Assembly: GCA_021527695.1 (NCBI GenBank)
Contig: JAKFAO010000010.1
Span: 682,001 to 746,000, forward strand
Length of the DNA: 64,000 nt
From: Naematelia aurantialba
Taxonomy: Eukaryota; Basidiomycota; Tremellomycetes; Tremellales; Naemateliaceae
Direction: 5' to 3'
The position numbers were made by a program, and so were the translations under genes. Of the stretch, positions 55,836 through 64,000 are shown piece by piece. The notes beneath the pieces are model-generated. The model saw only the letters and a program-made list of their open reading frames with translations, was not told where the DNA came from and made no database searches. Every line of letters starts with the position of its first letter. Positions within the stretch are counted from its first letter, which is position 1.

Positions 55836-58800
55836 ATGACGACAATGACGGTCGAGAATGCGAGCGGAATGGGCGCTAAGGCCAAGATAATGAGTTTTGA
55901 TGTCGACTGCACGGCGCTAGACGACGCACCCCTGCAATGTACGGTGCGCCGTGCTCGATCCGCCAGCTCCTCGGAAAGACATCATCATCGCCTGTCGCTG
56001 TCTATCGCATCTCAACTTGCAGAGTTGTTTGGAGACGCCGAGTCGACGCAGTACGGCTGGCCGCCACTCCGCCTGGACCGAGAACCCCACCCACATCAAC
56101 GGCCACTCAGTCTCAGCGAGGCCGGCGACGCAGACGCTCGCATCTCTCCTAGTGCACCGTGTTCCCCAACGAGTTCAACCAGGCTCTACGACATCCTCGA
56201 CCGTCCTCTCAGCATGGCGATTCCTCTCGCAACCTCCCCAGCTCTCGCAGGCGGCTTGATGGCTGATAGTACTGCGGAACGCCAACACCCTGGCCATCAA
56301 TTGATGCTCGACCACACGGATCACACAATGGCCGAGCAAAGGAGGGTGCCTCCTCCGTGCGCCGAGGTCGCGGCCCGCGCTCAGACACCCAGCAGGGACA
56401 CCACCAGGCCGGGCGTGCCCGACGCAAAGCTCGACGGGTCCCCGACACTTCCGCCTCGTTCTCACACCGCAGAGCACGAGACATTGCCCTCGCTCAGTCC
56501 CATTGGCCGTCTGTCCCCACTGACGGTGCTCACTCCCTCACCCAATGGGTCCCCGAGCGAATCACCCATCCTCTCCACGCCATACTCGCCCCCTCGCCGC
56601 TCTGCAACGTCCTCTGGCGCCACTCCTGCCGGTCTGAAGGGGGAAGCCTCTCCATCTTCCTCCTCCCCGTCCTCGACATCCTCCTCTTCCTCTACGTCTT
56701 CGTCCTCGTTGGCATACAGGACATCAGACGCAGACGTCATTCACACGCCTCCCTCTCGACTCAAACGGACAAGTCGCATCCTTTCAACATCAGCGTTGCC
56801 ATTGCCCCCTCCTTCCTCACTACCGCCAGCTCCATTGTTCTCGCAAACAAATTCGCGTGGACCGAAACCACCAGAAGCTGACGTGCCGCTATTGTTGCCG
56901 TCCTCGGTCGACGTTGCGTCTCACAAGGAGGTCATGTCGTATGGCGAGACCGAGACTCCCCGCAGCTGGGCACTGGACATCCACCGCCAAGGTACGCTTT
57001 TCACTTGCCGTTTCATCCCCCATCACCCGCTGATCGAGTCCCATAGACATCTCTCCGGCAGAACAGCCCTTCACCACCGAGCGAGTCCACCACAAGATCA
57101 CCCCTTCAGTTCCCTCATCCACTCGAACGTCCCCGACCGTCTCCAATCCGCGCTCGGATCCCTCGGGCTCCGAGCTCCCCACTCCCCCGTTCTCGTATCC
57201 TTCTCCTGGGCGGTCCAGCCGCAACAGCGTGCGCTCCGACGCGAGCTCCTTCCGCGGACAGGGCGGCGGCTACTGGCACCCCCGCGAGCATCCGGATATC
57301 TCGACAGTCTTCGAAGAAGACTACACGGTCGATACCTCGATCCGCGAGACCCGGGAGAAACAAAGGCAGGGAGGTCCGAACCGGCAGCCTTCAAAGGATT
57401 TCGCACCTGCCGAGGTCAGCTTCCATCCTCGTCGTCGCGACTCGCGTTACTCGAGCTTCAATACCTACTCGACATCGACCACCCTCGTCGACGGTGTCCC
57501 GCAAAACACCAGAGGTCGGACGGGCACCGTCTCATCGAGCAACTCTGGCCATTCTTCACGAACCAACAAGTCTGTGCATCCCTTTGCAGCGGTCGTTCGG
57601 CCTCCTTCGCCGCCCACGACCCTTCATCAGAAGGACGGCTACACCTCACCACAGCACCTTCGTCGCCTGTCGTCCTTGAAAATCAGCTCGTCACGCTCAC
57701 AGCCAAACCTCGCCGAGAGCTATCAAATGGCAATGACTTCGGCACCTCCGCAGCAAGTCGCCATCATCGCTGCAGAGGAGACCACCGACGAAGAGAGCTG
57801 CCCAGTGTGTGTCGAAAGTCTGAGCTTCACATATCGCCTCCCCGGCGAGAAGCCCCATATCGTCCCCGAGTGTGGACATGCTCTGCACGAAGTAAGCTGC
57901 CTGGGAGAGAGAGCGATCACGTGCTGACAGGACAGGAATGCTTCGTCACTGTGTATGGAGAAGTGCCTCGAGAGGGCTCACGGAAGAATCTGGGTGTATG
58001 TGGCGTGTGTCGCCAGCCGATGCGCATCTCAGACAGCGGCGAGCGCAGAAGTAAGGGAGGCAACAGTGAGCGGGACTGTTCTTTGATACAGAGACAAGCT
58101 GATGGTGGCAGAGCTGGCCTCTCTCACCGGTCAAGGTAACGGCGCCCCCGCTCGGCCTGCAATCCTTCAGACCTCTTCAGAGCCGTCTATCCGTTCCCGT
58201 CCCTCCCTTGCTGTACCGAATTCACCATCACAGCCGTCGGATCCTATGGCAGACGATCCACTCGATCCAGCGCCAGGTATGCCGACTTCGAGCTCGTCCC
58301 GTTCGCTATCGGCGATTGCCTGGCCGCCAAAGGTGGTCGTGCCGGCTATCTCCATCCGCTCAGAACATACCAGTATCACACGCGGCGGGCACAAAGGCAA
58401 ACAGACAATAACAGCTATGGTCACTGTCGAGGTCCCGTCTGCTGGCGAGCGAGGAAAGTATACTGCCAAGGCGCGTGACATCGTCTCATCAAGTCGGACG
58501 GATGGTCCGACCTCGCCACAGTTCCCTCCCTCCCCTCGATCCACGTCCTCTCACAACCCGACCGAGCGGTCACTGTCGACATCATATCGCAGTCAATCTG
58601 CGGGTACACCCGAGTCTTTCGCCCATATCGTGGCGGATCTCAAGACCCGTGTCCCTGATTATCGCACCTCTGGTCTCGACTCTCTCGGCCCGCTGCGCCT
58701 CTTTGACCTGTTGTCGGTCCGGAAGGGGCCCTACGTGCGAGAGTTCCACATCTATCTCTTCCAAGAAGCCCTTATCTGTATAGCAGAAGAACGGAAAACC

Positions 58801-61067
58801 GGGCTGAGATCGATCTTCTCGTCGGCAAGCTCGAACAAGAGCGACTCTGGCGGCAAAGGTGTTCTGCGTCTCAAGGGCCGTGTCTTCATCAACCATGTCC
58901 GCAAAATCATCGATTCCTCACACGAACGCGAGCTCAGTCTGACGATCACGATGGACGACGAGTCGTCCGAATGGTTCATCCTGCTGTTCAAGGAGCGTGC
59001 CAGCCTCGAGGTGTGGAAGACCCATCTCAATCGCCTGATTGACGACATGCGGAACAACGGGCACGGAAACCAGAGCGCAATCAAGATCGCCAAGCTCATG
59101 GGCACCACCAACCCACCGACGGCAATTGCCAGGTCAGCAAGTGATGGCAGGACGTTCAGCCCTACGTCCGCACTATCTCAGCCTTCGGGCGGACTTGGGA
59201 TGAGCTTCGGGGAGTTCAATTCGCCGGTCGGCTCTCTCTCGGCAGAGCCAGGAATCGGCTCGTTTCCCTTGGCGTCGCCGCCCGTGTTTGGTGCCGGACT
59301 TGGCTTGGGTGAACTGGCGTATGTAGCGCCACTAGCCCCAAAGCACACTGCACTAGACCTCGTCATTGTCGTCTCTATCCCGGCTCCAACGCCTGGACAG
59401 TCGTTGCCGCTCAAGCTCAAGCTCATGCGGAGCTCGTTGCACTTTGTCCTGGCACTGATGGGCCCACTTGATCGTATTGCGCTCGTGGCTACGGAGCTTG
59501 GGCCGAACGGAGCAGTCAAGAGGACGCCTCTGCTCAACACCACGCAGGCCTGGCTCGCGGCAACGTTTGGAGTCGTTTGTCGAGCAGCTGGGGACCGGCA
59601 ACAAGGACGACGACGAGTTTTCCGTCCCAGTAGGGCCGGAAGAGAAGCAGGATGTAGTCACCGCTGTCAATGTTGGTCTCGACGTCGTCTTGCAGAGAAA
59701 GCAAAAGAACCCCTTGACAGGCATGATCCTCATCAGTGATATTTCCGATACCATCAAGCGCGCGCAAATGGACCTCGTAACGGCGCGACTCGATGCTGCC
59801 AACGTGCCTGTTCATGCAGTCGGATACGGCAAGTCGCACGACCCGTCCCCACTGTGGATGATCTCGAACCACACCCACGGCACATACACGTTCGTCAAAG
59901 AGTGGTACGACCTGCGTGACTCGCTTGCCGGCATTGTCGGCGGGCTCATGTCGATCGCCATGACGAATATGAAATTGCACCTGAACTGCTCTGAGAACGA
60001 ATTCAAGATTGTCAAGGTGTCTGGGGCGGTGCAAGCCGTCGTGGCGAGTGGGGGCAAGGACGTCGACGTCGAGTTGAAAGAGCTGAGGTTTGGGGAGATT
60101 CGGGAGATCCTCGTAGAGCTTGATCTCGAGGGCTCGGACGAGGACGAGGGGCGTGATTCTCGCGAGGGGTCTGACGAGTTTGACGGTGCACCCAATGGCA
60201 GCGGCCACCGATCTCAACGTATCGACTCGCTCAGACGAGGATCTTCCGTGCGCTCAACCGGGATACACGGTCTCGGCCTCGATACGTTGTCGGTGAGCGA
60301 GTCCAACGCACTGCGCGACGTGGTGTATGAGGACTCTATGATCGACGAAGTGCCCGTCAGCGAAGTCGACTGCTCGTACCACGACCCGGCGGCGGGCCGG
60401 TCCGTGGCACGCCTGGCGCATCCTATCCTGTTGACATTGGCGGTGCTCCCGTCCACTGCATCGCCGCCGGCTCTCCCTGCGGACCCGACGATCGTTCGGC
60501 GCCGGATGGAGCTCTTGGCGTCGGACATGATCACACGCGCACTGCTGATTGCCTCGCGCAAGAACCTGTCGCACGCGGTACGCATCATCAAAGAGACCAA
60601 ACGGATCATCGAGACGATGGAGGACCAGCTGCATGCCCAGCTTGGCGGCTCGGGCCGCAGCAAGAAGGAAGTGCAGGCGCAGGCGGCGCTCGAGGGCCTG
60701 GGAGCGACAGTAACCGATCTGGACATGGTGCTCGAGGGCCTGGAGGAGCAGAAGGAGCTCTTCGACAGGGACCACCGGAACTACGCCGCTCAGCAGGTGA
60801 GTCGCGTTACTTGCCCCTCCCTGAGCTGGCGTGCTTCCAGTTGCGGTCTTGTCGACCCTGTGTCTTGTCCGTACCGCACTAGACTCTTCGGTTGTCCGTA
60901 CCGCACTTGGCTTCGGTTCTGGCGTGACCAAGCGCTGATACGTGCAGGCGATCGTGTTGCGCTCCCAGAGGAGCTGGACAAGCAGGACGCCGAGCGAGAG
61001 GCAGTACTGCACCAAGGAGATCAGGGAGGTGGTGCAGACCAGCTCAGAGTGGCAGGGCAGGGTGTAA
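55836..61067 (+). CDS. RING-PH-vWA protein of the Ste5/Far1 scaffold type (one apparent frameshift; 5' end unsettled)
   Basis: Probable pheromone/MAPK-pathway scaffold. The long Ser/Pro-rich N-terminal half (from ATG 55836, MTTMTVENASGMG) is disordered. Intron 56992 to about 57045 joins IHRQ to DISPAEQPF. RING-H2: CPVCVESLSF (57800), VPECGHALHE, ECFVTVYGEV and VCGVCRQPM. PH-like domain about 58680-59040: GPYVREFHIYLFQEALICIA, VFINHVRKII, EWFILLFKERASLEVWKTHL. vWA domain: ALDLVIVVSI (MIDAS Ser residues degenerate), LMGPLDRIALVATELG, MILISDISDTIKRA, VPVHAVGYGKSHDPS, TYTFVKEWYDLRDSLAGIVG. A helical tail follows (RRRMELLASDMITRALLIAS, SHAVRIIKETKRIIETMEDQ). One base too many at about 59545-59560 separates PLLNTTQ from SRQRLESFVEQLG. 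Last intron about 60796-60947; TAA at 61065-61067. Domain order is the Ste5/Far1 one. Confidence 0.8.
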
Positions 61068-61139
61068 GGTACCGGGTGCTGGGATTGTGTCATCTCTGGG
61101 AATGTGGTGGGCTCGGAGACGGCTTGTGGATCGTACCTG

Positions 61140-61245
61140 GCGGATCATACATGCTGCATGGTATATGCGGGATCATCCATTCGGGATCATACATGCGGGA
61201 TCAACATGCGGGATCATACATGCGGTATCGTATATGGGGGACCAT
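61140..61245. repeat. Short tandem repeat around CATGCGGGATCATA
   Basis: GCGGGATCATACAT or close variants occur five to six times (GGATCATACATGC, GCGGGATCATCCAT, GGATCATACATGCGGGATCA, ACATGCGGGATCATACATGC). Period about 16 nt. Confidence 0.8.
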
Positions 61246-61424
61246 CCTCAGTTGGCGTTTTGGGTTGCGAGAGGCTACATCCTGTGCGATGCGATAGATG
61301 CGGTCTGCGACCTACGACATGCATGTAACATGGAACGACGATGTGCAGTGTGCAATGTCCGATACGTGACGACCATCCAGACTGGGATGATGCTTCGGGT
61401 ACCCAGTAACAGCCAGCATGGGCG

Positions 61425-61560
61425 GCGCGCCCAGCACCAACAGCTGGCATCGATTCCAGCACCAACGACCAGCATCGATCCCAGCACCAACGGCCAGCGA
61501 CGATCCCAGCAACAACGGCCAGCGACGATCCCAGCAACAACAGTCAGCATCGAGCACGGT
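61425..61560. repeat. 25-nt minisatellite, about five copies
   Basis: Unit CGATCCCAGCAACAACGGCC plus AGCGA, period 25 nt, copies beginning near 61452, 61477, 61501 and 61526 with flanking partial ones. Homogeneity increases toward the middle copies. Confidence 0.87.
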
Positions 61561-62583
61561 ACCAGCCGCCACGACGATATAGGCCCCGGGACGAGCATCG
61601 ACAAGTACGTTACGTTGCCTTAGGTACCCACTGTGCCCCGTGTTGCACTCGGTCTCACCGCGTGCTTTGGGTGCACGTTCAGGGGTGGCGCGGGCGCAGC
61701 TTCATGTCGCAGTTCAGTCTGTTGTTTCCCAATGAACGACTCTGACCGTGGGAGACGGATGGCTCTGAGACTGGCAGATGATGACTCTGACTGTGGACAT
61801 GGATAGTCTGAGACTCTGAGCTGGCACGGAGTGACAAGCAGGGAGTGACAAGAGTGGCGAAAAGTGGCGAAAAAGGCGATTGGCGGATGTGGCACCTGCC
61901 AACCGCCACGCAGTCGGTCATTCCATACCTGACTGGTTCTAGGCGTGGTTTTAGTCTGACCTGCCAACGTTCAGCCTCACCAACACCAGAGAGAAGGGCT
62001 ACAACATGGCTCTCTGCGATACTGACTACTCGTCCTCACCCTCCTCCTCCTCACCTCATCCTACCCTCCCCGCACTCTTTCCCTCACTCTTTCCCTGACC
62101 CTGACCCTACTTAACCTCATCCTCATCCTCATCCATCCTCGCCCTCGCCCTCACCCTCGACCATTTGAGCGCTCACTCTCACTGCCGCCTCTTGACCACT
62201 GCCTCGCTGGACTGGATCCACGCACTTCCGCCGGACTGCCAGCCTCCTCAGCCTTTAATACACCGAGGCGTCGCCTTGTGATATCTCCCCAAGATTACCC
62301 CCCAGCTTCAAGCCCCGGCGGCTTGAAACCGAACCCCTCGCTTGGCGTTTTGGACAGGCGCGAGCGCCGTCATATTCGCACCAGTGGCGATACAGGTACC
62401 CCGTCTGACAGTTGTATCGCTACCAACGATACTGATACCAGCGGCAACAACCTAGGCCGCATATTCATACCCAGAGCCAGAACACCCGAGACAGAGCAAG
62501 AGCACCCGAGACAGAGCAAGAGCACCCAGCGACAGAGCAAGTAGCACCCAGCTCGACAGAAGTAGCACGCAGAGGCAGCAGCG

Positions 62584-64000
62584 ATGCCCGACTACCTCGC
62601 CGTGACCTACCCCCGCTCGTCGGCCTCGACCTTCACCCTGCCCTCGCCCTCGGAAGACGGTGACACCCACTTGACCGCGTACCCGCTCTCCCTCCGCGCG
62701 TCCGTCTCGAGCATCGGCACCGTCCCCGGCCTTGTCTCGGCCTCCCACTCGGACTCTGACCTCTCACCGCCGCTCTCGCCCACGCGCACCTCGCTCAACC
62801 TGGTACACTGCTGCTGCGGCGGCGGCGGCGGAGTCGGTGAAGGGGACGGCGACGGCGAAGGTCGCGATGTCCCTCAGCGGCACGTTCAGGTCGTCCGAGC
62901 GAGCGAGAGCCACAGCCACAGCCATAGCCACAGTTACCGCCAGGGCCGGGGCCACGGGTCCGACTCGTCCCGCCCCTTGTTGCGGCACATGCCCAGCTGG
63001 GCGAGTTTCCTCACCCACCGGACTGGGGCGAAACCCCCGAGCGTGAGTGTCGGCTCTGGCACCGTAGGCGCAGGCGCAGGTGCAGGCATCGGTGCAGGCA
63101 CAGGTACCGGTACCACACGCGCTAGTGCACATGCACGCGCGCGTACCCGCACTGGCACTGGCACGGGGACAGGGACGGGGATGGGGATGGGGATGGTGGC
63201 GGGGACGGGGACGGGGACAGTGACGGTGATACTCACCGGACGTGGTGGATATGGGATCGGATCCCGCATCGCCAGCGATACCGAGGACGAGATTGACGCC
63301 GAGCAGGTAGACGATGGTGGTGGGCTGTCTGACTCGTTGTCCATGTACGCCGACGCCGACGCCGCCGCCAGCGAGCACGGGGTGCTGGCCACGCTGCTTC
63401 TGTCGCCCAAGAAGCGCGAGGCGCGCGGACGGGAACTCGAACTCGAAGTCGAACTCGAACTCCAGCGGGCCCGGAACCGGGACCGCACGATCTCGTCCAA
63501 GTCGTCCCGCAAGCTACAGCTGCAGCTGCGGCCTAGCCAGGGCGCTGGTGTGTTCAAGCGGTTCACGCTTGCACAGCGATACCACCCCGCCGCGTCCCCG
63601 CCTCCAGAAGCCCCGCTCGCGTCCCGGTATCTACGCCCCAGCACTATCGATATCTTCAGCCCGGCGCCAGACGAGGGCACGCACCAGCCGCCTCTGTACC
63701 TGCACGGGACGGGCTTGAAAGGGGAATTCAATATCGAGATGGACGGCATAGGACCCGCCCGGCAATGGCAGCCCGAAGTCGAGCAGCAGCCCCAAGACCC
63801 AGCCGCCGTCCCAGTCCGCGTCGATACCCCGCTCGCCATGCCCTCTCTGATATCCGCCACTGGAGCGCATCGGCAATTCGTGGGTCTACCCGCATTGCCA
63901 GAGGTGTCTCCCCCTCTGAGCACAGAGGGGGAGGGCGACGACGAGCGCGAACCGGAAACCACAACAGCCGCAGCAGACGCCACCGCGGACTCCGACGCAA
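62584..64000 (+). CDS. Long low-complexity ORF, runs off the window
   Basis: From ATG 62584 (MPDYLAVTYPRSSASTFTLP) the frame stays open to the window end, at least 472 codons, with no intron needed. An ordered-looking start (LTAYPLSLRASVSSIGTVPG, SDLSPPLSPTRTSLNLVH) is followed by Gly and Cys runs. SHSHSHSHS, then a long Gly-Ala and Gly-Thr dipeptide tract (63061-63230), GMGMGM and an ELELEVELEL run come next. Between them lie more normal segments: GSRIASDTEDEIDAEQVDDG, ASEHGVLATLLLSPKKREAR, SSKSSRKLQLQLRPSQGAGV, FKRFTLAQRYHP, STIDIFSPAPDEGTHQPP, GTGLKGEFNIEMDGIGPAR. No known domain. SPPLSPT and SPKK sites suggest a phosphoregulated protein. The minus strand is also open over 62934-63983, a mirror of the repeats. 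Confidence 0.62.
   Translation, partial: MPDYLAVTYPRSSASTFTLPSPSEDGDTHLTAYPLSLRASVSSIGTVPGLVSASHSDSDLSPPLSPTRTSLNLVHCCCGGGGGVGEGDGDGEGRDVPQRHVQVVRASESHSHSHSHSYRQGRGHGSDSSRPLLRHMPSWASFLTHRTGAKPPSVSVGSGTVGAGAGAGIGAGTGTGTTRASAHARARTRTGTGTGTGTGMGMGMVAGTGTGTVTVILTGRGGYGIGSRIASDTEDEIDAEQVDDGGGLSDSLSMYADADAAASEHGVLATLLLSPKKREARGRELELEVELELQRARNRDRTISSKSSRKLQLQLRPSQGAGVFKRFTLAQRYHPAASPPPEAPLASRYLRPSTIDIFSPAPDEGTHQPPLYLHGTGLKGEFNIEMDGIGPARQWQPEVEQQPQDPAAVPVRVDTPLAMPSLISATGAHRQFVGLPALPEVSPPLSTEGEGDDEREPETTTAAADATADSDA
62899..63240 (+). repeat. Dipeptide-coding simple repeats in the last ORF
   Basis: AGCCACAGCCACAGCCATAG (Ser-His), GGCGCAGGCGCAGGTGCAGG (Gly-Ala) and GGGACGGGGACAGGGACGGG/GGGATGGGGATGG (Gly-Thr, Gly-Met) follow each other. 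All units are six nt or multiples, so the frame is preserved. Confidence 0.85.

Larger units (their letters stand above)
61068..62583. other. 1.5-kb repeat-rich intergenic region
   Basis: No gene supported. It contains two minisatellites (separate entries), TGGCGAAAAGTGGCGAAAA duplicates (61855-61875), TCTGAGACT-type repeats (61765-61825), CCTCATCCTCATCC pyrimidine repeats (62110-62155) and CCCGAGACAGAGCAAGAGCA copies (62485-62540). The final pyrimidine-rich part is probably the promoter of the next gene. Confidence 0.5.

Noticed and set aside
61425..61560. CRISPR-like array
   Set aside because: Units are contiguous with no unique spacers, and the window is eukaryotic; it is a simple minisatellite.
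62934..63983. Long minus-strand ORF (349 codons) opposite the low-complexity gene
   Set aside because: It mirrors the six-nt repeats of the + strand. The + frame is longer, starts with an ordered segment and stays open to the window end; one strand must be the shadow.

Overview
This window is nuclear DNA of a GC-rich basidiomycete fungus, most likely a yeast-like Tremellomycete. The genes are dense and split by many short introns (mostly about 45-150 nt). Introns have GT..AG ends, a CTGAC/CTAAC-like branch site close to the acceptor, and pyrimidine-poor ends. The proteins are standard fungal housekeeping types. There are no bacterial or phage features, no CRISPR array, no recognisable transposon, and no tRNA or rRNA gene that I can support. 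Exon structures were assembled by hand from reading frame, splice signals and family knowledge; exact splice sites are inferences unless coordinates are given.

Layout. 1-2111: 3' part of a CLN3/BTN1 membrane protein. 2532-5566 (-): cytosolic glutamyl-tRNA synthetase. 5758-7181: acyl-protein thioesterase. 7174-8534 (-): U2 snRNP A'. 8889-10871: septin Cdc3. 11373-13578 (-): an aldo/keto reductase fused to a RidA/YjgF domain. 13892-14973: Mediator Med18. 15217-17686 (-): SUMO E1 subunit Uba2. 18027-20774: TFIIIB subunit Brf1. 21065-23962: an unrecognised multi-exon gene. 24516-25046: a small two-helix membrane protein. 25254-27629 (-): ATP synthase alpha. 27983-28891: mitochondrial ribosomal protein bL21m. 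29145-32101 (-): kinesin-14. 32347-35926: the arginine-pathway bifunctional enzyme Arg5,6. 36185-36577 (-): a doubtful small ORF. 37082-38519 (-): a lipid kinase with a DAGK-type catalytic domain. 38938-39662: ribosomal protein uS11. 40201-41874 (-): a secreted protein with an Ala/Ser/Thr-rich tail. 42331-44372 (-): a RING-finger coiled-coil protein. 44690-46080: a PQ-loop transporter. 46147-47865 (-): an unrecognised, probably nuclear protein. 48130-52725: an Nto1/BRPF-type PHD-bromodomain-PWWP protein. 53571-53969: a small Cys-rich protein. 54798-55261: an acidic ORF, possibly a 5' exon of the next gene. 55836-61067: a RING-PH-vWA protein of the Ste5/Far1 scaffold type. 62584 to the window end: a low-complexity ORF.

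Organisation. The left three quarters alternates strand almost gene by gene, so genes sit in head-to-head pairs with short shared promoters (GUS1/APT1, LEA1/CDC3, AKR-Rid/MED18, UBA2/BRF1, ATP1/bL21m, KAR3/ARG5,6, lipid kinase/RPS14, RING/PQ-loop, unknown/NTO1). Only ATP1/bL21m shares an obvious theme (mitochondrial biogenesis). The rest is ordinary mixed housekeeping, with no secondary-metabolite or other pathway cluster.

Points worth a second look: the AKR-Rid fusion with its catalytic Tyr in an 8-nt exon; two apparent single-base frameshifts in conserved genes; the Ste5/Far1-like scaffold with an unresolved 5' end; a possible 24-nt intron; minisatellites lying inside introns; and several orphan proteins.
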